From positions 28,022,860 through 28,086,859 of the forward strand of contig CM053796.1 of assembly GCA_028671895.1 (NCBI GenBank): a DNA stretch of 64,000 nt. The letters are read 5' to 3'. Below, one piece after another: positions 35,474 through 47,738 of this stretch. The position numbers were made by a program, and so were the translations under genes. Under the pieces are notes generated by a model. That model was not told the DNA's origin. It saw only the letters and a list, made by a program, of their open reading frames with translations, and did not search any database. Within the stretch, counting starts at the first letter, position 1. Every line of letters starts with the position of its first letter. The stretch comes from Oenanthe sinensis (Eukaryota > Streptophyta > Magnoliopsida > Apiales > Apiaceae).

Positions 35474-38400
35474 ATGTTTGGACCTCAAATTGTTTGTTCC
35501 TTGCACCAAACCTACTTTACCACCATGGTTTCGGTAGGTGAGGCAGAAGAAGCCTTCAAACCTTTTGTTAGCTTCATGAACAACTCCTATCTCTTTGGTG
35601 CTTTCACCAAGAGTCCTTTATTAGAAATCCCGAGATTGTCACAGTTGTGGACCTCTGCTACATGTGAGGGGGAGCAGGACAACATATCCATTACTTTCCA
35701 AATAGATAACACATCCTACACCATTGACTCCTCTCACATAAACACTATTTTGGGTATTACTCTTGAAGATGGTACTGTCTTTCAAGAGCCTACCAGTGAC
35801 ACTCAATTTGCCAAGTTATTCATGAAGATTGGCTACACTGGGCACAAGTTAAGCCCAGGGTCTGAAGACTGGTATCCATCAGGTGGAATGGATAGAAAGT
35901 TCCTGGTGAAAGAATAGAACATGATCATGAATGTTTTGACAAGGGAAATGTCAAGCAAAAACAGCGGCTGGAATGAGGTTCCAACCTATATAAGAAAGAT
36001 TGTGCAATCCATGGTGCATAATTATAAGATAGACATTGGCAAGCTACTGATGCCTTTGTTCAAGTTAGTACTGGGCAAGAAGGAGGGGAGAAAATCGGTA
36101 GTCTATTACCCTAGGTTCTTTATGCTTATTATTAACTCTGTAGTAGGAATAATTGATCGAGAAAATATTCAATGTCAAGAATCTCCCTCCTTAGAAAGAA
36201 ACACACACTTTGTCTTATCTAGTAAACCTCCAAATCCAGAATTGGTGTTATTTATAACTGAATATATGGACACCACAATAAAAACTCTTAATTTATATAT
36301 TGTTGGTGAATTCAGTGTATTTTCCTTGAGTGAAGAGAATGGTGTTGACCTCACCATTCCTAACTCACACTCCAAACCCTTTAAAGATTCTAGAAAATCT
36401 AGAGTCTCCAAATCAATTAGCCAAGAGCTTGACTGACTCCTCCCAACAGGTTCAGGTTACTAAAAGGAAGATGACCACTACCCCTAGGCTAGAAACCATT
36501 CCACAGGTAGGTGGTGAAACTGCACTAGTTGCAGCAAATAAGGGTGATAGTAAGTACACAGAACCCATAGAGGGCCCTGGTAAGCCTATGAGAAAGAAGG
36601 TAAGGGTATCAATCTCTATAAGCCAGACTGTGTCCTCTCATAAGGGCATAGATCTTAATAGGGAATAAAACTCATCTCTAGATGTTTCCTCTCAAAAGGA
36701 GGTATCTATTGAAATTGGCCAGTCTCTCATGGCATCATGTAATGAGTCTGCACAACATGATGAACTCACTCAACATGAGCCTCCTCCATTTGAAGACACA
36801 CATATTATAGGGCTAGAACATGTGGAACACAACTCATTCAATTATGATGCATCTCACTTTTCCAACATTGAAGATCAAAATGTTGATGCACTATTCCAAT
36901 AATTGGATGAGACTGATCATAGCAATCTACAAGAACCTTCTACTCAAAGGGTAGAAGAGATTGTTGTCACAGCCTCAGTTGCTGTTGATGACACAGTTAC
37001 TGTCAATCCTCATGACAGTAACTTAACAAAAGATGCTATCAACAATGCTATACCAGACATAAACTCTCTTTTGGCCACTTCTCTTAAGGATGATGAAGAT
37101 TATGACACTTTTTCCACCATCATGAAGGTAAAATCTAAATCTACTATGCAGGGTGTACTTGCTCAGTCCCCTGCACCTAGGATGAGTGAGGGTGTGAAAA
37201 GAAAAAGAGAGATAAAAGAAAAAAAAAGTAAGCATAAAAATGAGGGGCTGGGAAAATCTCAAACAAAAGGAGAGAGTATTGAGCAAAGCCAGAAGAAATA
37301 AAAAATTGTGGGAGCCCAAATTTCTAAGGCAATAGGCCTTGAGAGTGAGCATGTGAGGAGTGATGAGATCACTCAGAAAAAATAAGAGGGTGTGAGAACC
37401 ACAACAGCCCCCAAATCCTCCAAACAAGCTGCTGAAAGGTTGAAATCCCTTTCTTACAAAGTTTCTAAACTCTCAAAGAATCTAGATACAGTTGTAAGAA
37501 ATCAGGTGAAGCTCATGAATAAAATGACAGACTTGGAGACCATGATGACTGAAGGCTTCAAGGCTATTTTTGCTAAAATGGAAGAGTTCAACTCTAGATT
37601 TTCAAACCCTGCAGTTGCTACCTCAACTAAGGGGGAGAAAAATGAAGGTGAAGTGTTTGTTGGTGAGAGTGAGAAGGAGAAATTGGCAGATACTATGAAT
37701 GATTCAAGGAGTAATAAGGAGAAAACTCAAGCTACATCTCGGGGGAGAGTCATTTGGCACTACTGTCCAAAGTGGCTATTGAGGTGGCTAAAAAGCTTGG
37801 AGGAGATAAGGTTGTTGAGAAGAATGCAGATAGGCTTAAGGAGAAAGGCATTGTGATTAAGGAGGGTGCTCTGAAAACTTCCACAGTCCATGTAGCTGGC
37901 AAAGGAAAGGATAATTTTTTTCCTGATGAAAATGATGATCTGATCATAGAAGAAATAGAAGACTTTGATGATGAACAAGCTTCTATTCTTATGGTTGATG
38001 AAAATGTAAATAGCGAAGTTTTTGAAGATGCTAAATTCACCAAAAGGATCAATGATCTGAGAGCCTCATCCAATAGAGATCCCAAGAAATTTTCTGATTC
38101 AATGAGACAGTGAACAGTTGGAGCAACTGTGATGGTGTCAAAAAGCAATAAATGGGTAATCTTTGTCAGAACTAAAGGAGGTCTCAGCTGGTGTGTGAGC
38201 ATGGCATACTTGAGCAGACAAGAAATTACAGTGATAGAAGCCATCAAACTCAAAATCAAGATAGACAAGTTATGGCTAAATGAAAATCTGAAGAGGACAC
38301 TGCAGAGCAGATAATTGAGAAATTTCCAGAAATAACTCATAATCCCTTGGGCATCAAATTCAGTAGCACTACATATGGCAAATACAAATCTATGAATCTT

Positions 38401-41262
38401 GAAAGGGTGAGTATGTGCAGGACAAGGTCTGTAAAAGAAGCTTTTGACTACTTCAAGCAGCTCCCTACAAATGAAGATAGAAATGATGTGCTAAGGGTGT
38501 TGGAGAATGAACTAAAAAGACTTGAAGCAAAGAAGAAGTCAAAGAAGTCAGGAAAGAAGGATGAAGTAGGAAATGATGATAATGATGGAAAGCCTGATGG
38601 GGGTGCAGGTAGCTCTAGCCAAACCAATAATAATGGTGAAGGCTCTTCAAGAGCTGGTAATAAGGAGGATGGTGATAATGAGAAGAATGAAAAGGAGTAT
38701 AATGATGGAATTGAATGGAGAGTTTTGAAACAGGTGGTTCTTGGTTTTGAAGCAGATAAAAATGAAGTTGTCATGAAAGATAAGGTGAAACCTGCTGTCA
38801 AATTGCCTGAACCCACTGTCAATGAACCTACTGTCAATAAACCAGAAGTTACTAGCACATCATACTCGGCAGTAACTTTCAAAGACACTGTCAGGAGCTA
38901 TAAGGTGATGAAAGCAAAAGAGTTTCAAAATGATGTTGTCAAACCTAAATTGAGAATGAGGAAATGAAAATTAATTCTCAGAGCAGAACAAAGGAGAAAC
39001 CTTGACTGTGAATCACGTCCTAAGAACTGTAAGGTCAAGGTTGATTACAGAACATGTAAAAAAAAGCAAGGGGTCAAGGCTAGAGAAGTTATCAACTCTA
39101 CAATAGATGAAAATGAAAGTCTACATGAAGATCTCATCACTACAAAAGTTGAAGCTTATTGTCTGGATGTGAGAAGAGCAACTATCAACAATATAACTGA
39201 GTCTAAGGCAGAATTAATTTCTGAAGTTGTTGTTGAATGGTATGAGTTCAATACTCTAAGGAAAATCCATGTCCTCTACTCTACTGGTGAAACTACATTG
39301 ATGGGACATGACGTGAAAGAAGCTGATTATTTCATGGTAAGAAGGATGTTGATAATTGTCAGGAATTTAGATGTGAAGAATAACGTCTTTAGAGGAGTAT
39401 TAATCAGAAAATTCTTGGAACTCATGGACTCCTTCAAACCTTATTCATTGGATTCTAATGAAGTTGAGGAACCTGAACCCAGAGTCTATCCAGATGGTGT
39501 GATGTTTGCTAATAATGATGGAGTGATGGAATTCTGGAGCATGGAATCTCTTCAAGATAAGAAGATTGAGTTACTATGTGATAACCCGGGTTAAATCCCT
39601 AGTCTTTTTCAAAAATCAGGTCAAGTCCCGACTTCCGAATCTGAAATAAGCCAAAGTAAACTGGCCCAAAAACAACAACTTGGATAATTCACAAGCCCAC
39701 CACAAGCCCCCCAAAAGATCATGATTTGGTGCACTTCGTAGAAGTAATTTTATTTATATACTGAACAAATTTTCCCAACCTACTTTATATGGGACTGGGG
39801 TGTTACAAACTCCCCCACTTAAATTCCCGACATCCTCGTCAGGCCGAACAAATAGCCCATAGGCCTAAATTGAACCTTTCTAGCCATTGTGGGATAATAC
39901 CGGCAGGTTTCTGTCCCCACCTCCGGACCTCTATCCATTGTGGGATAATACCACCAGCCTTCGTGTCCCCACCTCCAGCAACTTGACGAATCATGCTTTC
40001 GAGAGTTGGCTCTGAATACCATATTTGACAACTCGGGTTAAATCTCAAGTCTTTTTTAAAAATTAGGTAAAGACCTGACTTCCGAATCTAAAATAAGCCA
40101 AAGTAAACTGGTCCAAATGCAACAACTTGGATAATTTACAAGCCCACCACAGGCCCCCAAAAGATCATGATTTGTTGGTGCACATAATAGTAGTACTTTT
40201 ACTTATATACTGAACAAATTTTCTCAATCTACTCGATGTGGGACTAGGGTGTTACATACTATCCAAACTGGTTAATGAATTGAAGGAAATTCTCTATCTT
40301 GAAGAGTAAAAACTCATGGAAGTCTTCAAGTTTTTATAACCAAATTGAAGAAAATTGAATTTTCTAAGGAGGTGGATCATGAAAGAACTCAAAAATGACT
40401 CCTCGGGAATTCTGACAGAATGATCTTCTACAACTCAAGTGGATCATCTGAAGAGATCACCTTTGATCATTTGAAAAGATTAGCTGAAAATGATCCTTTC
40501 ATCATTGAAATAATCAAGAAGCAGTTGCTCAACATTAAAAATTTTGAGATATTTGATTTGAAGAATAAAGCACTGGATATCTGTGACTCTAAAAGGAAAT
40601 AAGAGAGGGAGAAGAGAAAGAAGTTTGGCAGTGAAGTTGAAGCTACCAAGAAGAAGATGGAGAGAATTATTAAACGAATAAAGGAGTTTGAGATTGACTT
40701 AAAGCATGCCAAGCTAAATGATCAATTCTCAAAAAGGCCCAACTATGTCTCTTTAGTCTTATTTAGACCCTTAAGAATCATAATTGACAACATTGAAGTG
40801 GAGGTTGTTAATTTCAGGGTGCTCAATACTGAGAATTTGAGAAGAATCTTCAGACTCACTACAGGATCATTTCTGGAGTTTGAAAGAGATCTAAGTAAAC
40901 TTTTTGGGAAAATCATTGAATCAAGGGAAAAAGATGATGATATAGACAGAATCAGAGTAAAGCAGATTTTCTCATCTAAAAAGATAGATTTGTCAAAGAC
41001 ATGTTTGAAATGAAGTATCTATGCATCTCCAAAGGACCAACTGAGAGCTAATACACTTATCAAGATTTAAAGGATCTATCTTACAGAATGGTGAAGCTGG
41101 ATCTTGACTGTGTCTCTGATCATGCCAGGACAGACGAGGAAAGAAGGCTTTAAAAGCTCTTGAAGGTCTATATGAAAGGATGATTCCTTCCAAGAAATGA
41201 AGTTGAAACTCAAGCTAAAATTTGAAGAAGTGCTCAGTCTAGAGGAGCTTAGTTTGAGATAA
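35474..41262 (+). pseudogene. Sirevirus accessory (env-like) ORF of element D
   Basis: The N-terminal piece (35474-35917) has PRLSQLWTSA, YTIDSSHINTILGI and FQEPTSDTQFAKLFMKIGY. The next piece has YKIDIGKLLMPL and VVYYPRFFMLIINSV. These align block by block with the accessory ORF of element A, so both are the same family. Downstream, open pieces alternate frames: a Lys/Ser-rich linker, a coiled-coil stretch (LSKNLDTVVRNQVKLMNKM near 37490), acidic and Lys-rich parts, and a C-terminal domain at 39169-41262. The latter is split by a TRIM at 39577-40256 and resumes in frame after it. At least ten stops or shifts are present. No membrane segment is apparent. Confidence 0.7.
39577..40256 (-). mobile_element. 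Complete TRIM (680 bp) in the accessory ORF of D
   Basis: Two LTRs (39577-39807 and 40024-40256, about 232 bp each) flank a 216-bp interior with no ORF. Perfect 5-bp duplications TACTA lie at 39572-39576 and 40257-40261. On the minus strand each LTR starts TGTAACACCC followed by AGTCCCACAT-like sequence, as in many plant terminal-repeat retrotransposons in miniature. The primer site (minus strand TGGTATTCAGAGCCA, about 40006-40020) adjoins the right LTR. The polypurine tract AAGTGGGGGAGTT adjoins the left one. It depends on proteins from another element. The interior carries two copies of ATTGTGGGATAATACC. Confidence 0.92.
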
Positions 41263-41372
41263 ATTTGTACTTGTAATTTTTCTTGAATATTTTTTTTACA
41301 AACACTTCAGTTATGTTAGTTGAGTTAGGATCTGCAATTTACTTTGAATTTGTCTTTATTTTACATAAAAAC

Positions 41373-41386
41373 AAATTGGGAGAGAT
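41373..41386 (+). other. Polypurine tract of element D
   Basis: AAATTGGGAGAGAT precedes CGTTAGGG, which by comparison with other Sireviruses was TGTTAGGG; the first base of the LTR appears mutated. Confidence 0.7.
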
Positions 41387-42486
41387 CGTTAGGGATTATG
41401 GTGCAATCAACTAGAATTACTTAGTTTTAATTTATAAGAAACTAAGTAAAATGTAATGTTATATGGATATTGACAATATGTTTGTTATCACTTGTAACAG
41501 TATGTTTAACACAGTTCAAATAGGTGACAGTAAGTCTAATAGTTACTGTCTTGTAAAAATGTAATAACATGATCCATGAAGTAGAAGTTCATAAAGTGTT
41601 TAGGCACAACATGGGTCAAGACTTTGACAGTAACATTCTACACTGAAGCCTATGACAACATATTCAAGTGACATCGCAAAGGAACAGATGACATCAACTA
41701 TTCCATTCACATTAAACTTGGGGGAGAATGAAGACTCACAGACAGCAAGTTGTATTGACAGCACCTCTGGCGGGGATAGTTAATAGTAGATTTGGTGACA
41801 GTATGTTTAGCGCAACTCCAAAGGAATGACAGCAAAGTCTGCGGAGCAATAGATACTGTCATCAAAGTGAAGCCAAATGTTGATAGTACACTTTTGGTGA
41901 AGCTGACAGTCTGTTTCAGGTAGCAGACTAGATAATGAAAACACAAAGAATGATTTAGACATTATTATCTAGTCTGTCAAGTCTATGACTACAACTTGGG
42001 AGAAAACAAGCAAAAGATAAAGCATGCCCACGGAGTCAAGGATTTCTGTACATCTCAGAACAACTTTATCTACAAATGGAATGAAGACAAGGTTGAACAA
42101 GAAAAACAAAGTTTCTATTTCAAGCTTTATCCTAGGATAAAGGAAAAGTGCATCTGTAAGTGGAATATGTGTTTCAGTATAAATACACATATCTCATAAC
42201 TATTTTTCCTTATGCAACTGAGTTAGGTTTTCTCTCATGCAAGAAACATTAACAAATCCATTGTTCATTGTTTATTTGTAGATGGAATACTCATTCTAGT
42301 TATTTGTAGCAAAACAAAAAATAATAAAATTATTTTTTGAAGTTAAACACCTGTCTTCAATTGTTTGCTTAGTTGTTTGCATTTGATAACTTACTTTTAT
42401 TATTGACTTGTTTGTTGTTAACAAGAATAGTGATAATTTTATAAGTTGCATTCAACCTCCTTCTGCAACACTCATACTATTCTACA
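41387..42486 (+). mobile_element. 3' LTR of element D
   Basis: This 1100-bp LTR starts at CGTTAGGGATTATGG after the polypurine tract and ends CATACTATTCTACA. From 41464 on it matches the 5' LTR. The TATA box TATAAATA lies at 42178-42185. No copy of element C or its gag resumes to the right. Confidence 0.82.
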
Positions 42487-44280
42487 TTTGTTGAATGTTC
42501 TACCATCTTCTAAATGCATTCAGGTCATCTCTCACTCAAAAGGTATATGTTTTACTCTATTTTGTTTAGTTTTCAATTTTATTATTTATTTATAATATAT
42601 GAAATAATAGCTTAATTTATTTTTTAAATATCTGAAATATGTAAGGCATTTTTTAATTTATATTATATATGTAATATATAATATATATTACAATATTAAA
42701 ATGTATATGTATATATATAATATAATATATAATTTATATTATATATATATTATTTTAATATGTTACATGTTTATAAAGATACTAATATAATATATTATTT
42801 TCTTAATTATATGTTTATTAATATATTATTTATTTAAATTTTAAAATATGCACATACATATAAAACTATTACAATATTATCATTAATTATCTTTATATTA
42901 AATATATTTTTTATTTTTACTTGTATTGAATAAACAATTTATTAATTTTAATTTAATTTATAATATTTTATTTTATGTATATATAATTAATTACTTTTAA
43001 AATATAAATGTTGTAATATAATTATTAAATTTGAAAATAATAATAAAAACTATTTTTCCAATATAGCTATTGATTATAGCTAATATCGTTGAAGTGAATT
43101 GCTTTATAGGTTCAAATTTGTTTACATAATATCTATTTTGTATCGTTTTAGCTAACTATTTTAACTTCTCCCGTAGGAGATGCTCTTAGTATGCAATTGA
43201 AAAACCATACACAAAAATAATAATATTAGTAATGTGTTTTTTGTTTTTATTGAATTTGGTATTTAAGTAATTTTCTTATTAGATGACGTTAAATCACTGT
43301 TATTATATTGTATTTATCATATTAGCAAAACTGAAAAAATAAAAGGAAATTTGCAATGGTAAACAAAACCTAAATATAGAATGAGTGTTGTTACAATGTA
43401 TTCCATTGCAAGAAGTTTGGTATGACTAATTTTATTTTTATTTCATATATATGATATAATAATAAAAACTAAAAATGCAGTATGGTAATCCAATCAACTA
43501 TCAAACAATATAAAATATTGGCTAGTCTGGCTCTACGTAGGATTTTGAAAATAAGCGTAAATTTAAAATAGGAGGATTAAATTGAAATAAATTTGTTTGC
43601 AAGTGATGTAACAAGTGAAAGTAAAGGGAAAAATTAAATGATTCGTCTCTCAATTATTTATATTTTATTATTTGGGTCCTGAACTAAAATTTTTGTATTT
43701 CGGATGATTAAATTTTTAAAATTTTCTAATTTAGGTTCTTCCGTCAAATATTTTCTAACAAACGTTAAAATCTTACTCATGTATGTGGTACACTTTTTTA
43801 TGACTCATTTCCGACTTAACAGAATATTATAAAAAATTAACCTTTTTTTATTACTTTTATATTTTTAACTTAATATCTCACACACACATACCCACATATA
43901 CATATTTATATATCCCTTATTTACACAAACACCCAATCTCCTCCTTCATCTAAATACCTACTATCATGGTCGCCCACCGTTAGCCGGAATACGGTGATTT
44001 TACCGACCACACCATCCATTTCATTTTCCAATCACTTACCCACCAAATTCCTCTAATTTTCTTCCTTACATTAAATTTAAGTTGAAATTTTCAAAAATAC
44101 AAATAATACAAATTTAAGTTTATACAACATAAAAATTTAACATCCAAATATAAATTCATACAACATACAACATCCAAAAGCCTTGCAACAAATTTAAGTT
44201 CATACAACATACAACATAAAAAATTCTTAAAACATGAAACACATTAGATTTTGGAAATTTTTGGTATTAATTAAAATTTT
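42487..44280. other. AT-rich intergenic DNA, no gene seen
   Basis: Very AT-rich, with TA-dinucleotide and TATATTA stretches near 42650-42780. No ORF or recognisable element. GGGTCCTGAACTAAA near 43675 is a phrase seen in plant repeats but could not be assigned. Confidence 0.6.
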
Positions 44281-45026
44281 CTAAAATGTTAAAGTACCCG
44301 GCGTGAAGCTTGTAACGTGGGTTCTTTTCATATTGACAAAGGCCTCCACATGATACAAGAACACATTCTCACGAATCTCCTCATTTGTTATGTGCTTGTG
44401 CGTCCTTGAGTCATTCCAAATAGCCACAAGTATTGCCACGGATCCATCATAAAGTAGGAATTTAGCTTGACAATGGTTATTATTAGGAACACTCATCAAA
44501 TTCTCGGTTCTTAAATCGCTAACAAAACCCTTCACATATTTAATACGTACTTGGTTATGTGGGAATCCTACCCGTGTCCTAATTTTTATAATATCCTCAA
44601 TCCGCGGACAGTTCAAAATTTTACTACCATCCCACTCAAATATACTCCAAGGGTTAGGTGTTTCCCTCCCCTAAACCTTGATATCTAGAAAATAAGGTGT
44701 CGGGCAACGCCTAACCTTCGCTTCCATTTTTCCACCAGCCATCCAACGGCAAGCCTCGCTCCAATTCCTTGCTCTATACGCATCCATTTCTGGTGGATAT
44801 AAATCAAAATCTTCTTCTTCTTCCACAATTGGAACCGTCGCATCCATGTCATAAGAAGTAAGTGGTAAATTGTGAATAATATCTTCCAACTCATTGTCAA
44901 ATGGTGACATCCCCTCAATAGTTTCTCCCGAATCCGAGAAAGAATTACTAACATGAGTAACCGAATCGGAGACATAGTCATCATCCATTTCACCTACAAA
45001 AGTACAATCAAACGGAATCATTAAAT
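44281..45026 (-). pseudogene. Unidentified ORF with one in-frame stop
   Basis: Minus-strand frame of about 245 codons, broken by one TAG near 44667. It begins near MDDDYVSDSVTHVSNSFSDS, just after TTTTGTAG, which would be a good splice acceptor. It is acidic at first (VEEEEDFDLYPPEMDAYRA), then has RNWSEACRWMAGGKMEAKV. After the stop it continues with PWSIFEWDGSKILNC, HNQVRIKYVKGFVSDL and FLLYDGSVAILVAIWNDS, ending FTPGTLTF. I do not recognise the family. Good protein-like composition across the stop suggests a recently lost gene or an element-encoded protein. It lies directly downstream of a FAR1-like tail and may have been joined to it by splicing. Confidence 0.45.
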
Positions 45027-45089
45027 GAGGAATATAAAACATGACATAATAGAAAACAAAAGATAATGAAAAAAAAGAATAATAGAATA

Positions 45090-45487
45090 ATTATTACAAC
45101 TGAGAACTTTGTGTTGTTTTTATTTCTTCTTGTTTTTGGACAAGTTCTTTTATCATGAACTTCCATGTTACTAAGTTTGCATTTTCTCCGGGTTTTACCA
45201 AGCGACTCCACGGGACTTTTAAAATGTTCGGCTTTTTTCCTCCCTTTGGTTTGGGACATAATGGGATCGATGATAGTCTCGTTCAAGTTACCACTTGCTG
45301 TGTCATTTGCTTTAATGTGAACATTACTTTGTTTATGTTCAACACCATCAACTCCCATATTCTGAAGAATTCCTATTTCGCGATTCATGACTTGCACGAT
45401 ATACTCATTATCGTTTCTTTGATGCCATGCTATTATGACAAATTTACACGGCATATATTTTGAGTTTTCGAAATCAAAATTGGACAA
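45090..45487 (-). pseudogene. FAR1/FRS-like C-terminal remnant
   Basis: The minus-strand frame contains IIDPIMSQTKGRKK, then RRKCKLSNMEVHDKRTCPK. That is the usual end of FAR1-related proteins (derived from MULE transposases): a 'DP...TKGRKK' phrase and a CCHC knuckle. Here the knuckle reads C-X2-S-X4-H-X4-C, so the second Cys has become Ser. The upstream part (PCKFVIIAWHQRNDNEYIV) is not typical, and the transposase core and SWIM finger are absent. It is therefore a fragment, from either a host FAR1-type gene or a Mutator-like element. Confidence 0.5.
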
Positions 45488-45539
45488 ATTTATGGTTCAT
45501 GCGAAACTTACAAGATTATATTTAATTCAGTAGTTCAAT

Positions 45540-46510
45540 ATCCAAAATACAAATGCAGCAACCCATAATTTAGACATAAAAAACAGTTATAAATTTTATC
45601 GAAAAATTCTATTCCGTTTAGGAAACCTTTTTATAATTGATTTAAAACATTAAAATATTTTTTATATTAGATTTATATAAAGACATATCATATATAAGAC
45701 ATTATTATGTATTATTATTAAATTAGAGTAGAGATAATATTATGATTTTACACATAGAGAGATGAGACTATGAGTTTTTGTGAGAGGGAGGATTAAAATT
45801 TTTCTTATCCAAATATTTTTTATAAAAATATTTAATATATTATATAAGATATTAGGATAACTTTATGCGGAGAACCAATTACTTTTACCGAAGAAATTAT
45901 TATATTAAGAACTGAGAAACCTTATTAATTTATTAGTTTTGATCGAATTAAAGAAATTATGTTTTTAAAAAAATAATTATTTGAGTTCCTCGGCTAAGAG
46001 TTCAAACTTAGCCTAAGATATTAAATACACATTCTATTTTGTATTATATTATATATAATACTATATCAAAAACACGTTATCACATATTTTAAAATTTGAA
46101 TCATGATATTTGATAAATAAAATAAATCAAATTAAAATTAAAATAATATTAATTAATAAATATTAATAAATTTTTTACATTTAATCAATTTATATATGAT
46201 AAAATTATATTAAATTAATTTTTAATAACTAAGAACTACTGTTAACTATTTTTATAATTAAAAGACATTTATATTTCTAAAAAAATGTTATTACATAAGT
46301 TGAATTGTCATAACACACATTAGGTATTAATATGGAGTAATATGTTTGGTTTAATAAATAACTTGTCATATATTAGTATGAAAAAATGGAATACAAAAAT
46401 TATTATGACGGTAATTGTTATGTATTGTTTTATTTTTTAATATTAACTTAAAGTTTAAATCTTATTAGCAATATAATAATATCTATTATTTATTGATGCA
46501 ATGTTTAAAT

Positions 46511-46542
<32 letters not shown>

Positions 46543-47654
46543 AATTATTTATAAATTATAATTAATACTATACTACTAAAAATTTAATTACATAAAAAAA
46601 CTAATATAATTATTATACATAACTTTTTAAAATTATAAACGTATTAGTAACTTTAATTAATAAAATAAAATATCACGGCACAGGTTAAAATCTAGTTATT
46701 TTATAATATTTAGGGGAACCAAATTTTTGGGCTACGACTACATGTTCAGTTATTATGATAATAAAGTAAGTATAGATGACATAAACAAGAAAAGAGATCT
46801 TCACTTACTATACACACTTACTATACAGGTTTCTTCCATAGTGTTTCAAACTAGAGGTAGAAAAATAACGAAATGGAATAAGATTCGAGGTTCAGGTTAA
46901 AACATGAGGAAGATGCACAATCCCGCGATTAGAAGACTTATTTATGTCCCTCCGAATCAGGAAAAGAATGATATTGATCACTATAATCGTTAGTCAATCA
47001 TTGAAAAATGTTTTTAATGAGAAAAACTTAGATAGATGATATTAGACTTCATTAAAACTATATCTTTCTAATATCATTGTCACCCCATACATCTGTTTGT
47101 TCTATATTATCCCGTGATTCTGAGACGAGCATACCCCCAAAAAATGTTTTTAGCAAACAAGGAATATGACTGAAACATGAAATTTGTAAAATTATAGATT
47201 CAATTTTCATTTCGAGTTTAATGTTGTAATTCTATTTATAAAGTTCACGAATATAATATCATAATATATCATATTATTTGGCTACGGCCTTTATTAAACC
47301 ACCTAAATTTTGGCAATAAATGGATCGGTTTCATTCACTCCAAAAGGGTTTTTGCTGGGGTGAATTGGTCGACCCTTGTGCATCCTTACCTCAAAGTAGC
47401 TAACCAGGGAAAGCATCAGAACTTGATATTACAACAAGTTGAACAGACAATTGAATCAGTTCTCCCTTCATTTTTCAAAATAAAAACATCAAGAGCATCC
47501 GGAAAGGCATTACTGTAGGTGGGGGAAGGGGCAAACTACAACTGCCACAGTTTTCCGGTTTGAAATGATAATAGATAGAAAGTAACATAGGAAGATAATG
47601 TTTCATCCTCAGATTAAGGAAAAACCCCAACATCAACCAGTTTTAGAGATCGTT
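45540..47654. other. AT-rich intergenic DNA, no gene seen
   Basis: No supported ORF. A TA-dinucleotide run lies at about 46514-46545. A CTAGT preceded by CACGGCACAGGTTAAAAT at 46675-46696 resembles a worn Helitron 3' end, but no partner end was found. Confidence 0.5.
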
Positions 47655-47660
47655 TTTATT
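47655..47660 (-). terminator. Possible poly(A) signal of the CCCH gene
   Basis: Minus-strand AATAAA lies about 80 bases after the stop codon at 47739-47741. The spacing fits a plant near-upstream element, but the region is AT-rich. Confidence 0.4.
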
Positions 47661-47738
47661 TTGAAAGAAACAAGCATTCAGTTATTACGGTAACTCGAAT
47701 CACCATAGCTCAGTGAACCATTGTGTTTGGCTAGATAA

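Larger units (their letters stand above)
24827..42486 (+). mobile_element. Sirevirus element D with nested insertions
   Basis: The order is 5' LTR, tRNA-Met site, gag, protease, integrase, reverse transcriptase, RNase H, spacer, accessory ORF, polypurine tract, 3' LTR: a complete Sirevirus plan. Without the inserts (3042 bp at 28600 and 680 bp at 39577) its own length is about 13.9 kb. It is dead: gag and pol hold many stops, the reverse transcriptase Tyr codon is a stop, and RNase H is frameshifted. The two LTRs differ by roughly 8% in the first 300 aligned bases (hand count). No target duplication is visible, because the 5' end is truncated. Confidence 0.85.

Noticed and set aside
39789..40048. 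ORFs within the TRIM
   Set aside because: TRIM interiors are non-coding; these frames cross the LTR border and match nothing.
35474..41262. Reading the Sirevirus accessory ORF as a viral envelope gene
   Set aside because: No signal peptide, cleavage site or membrane helix is visible; the name env-like refers only to position.
46675..46696. CACGGCACAGGTTAAAAT followed by CTAGT, like a Helitron 3' end
   Set aside because: The hairpin is weak, no TC-type 5' end was found to the left, and there is no helicase or Rep sequence.
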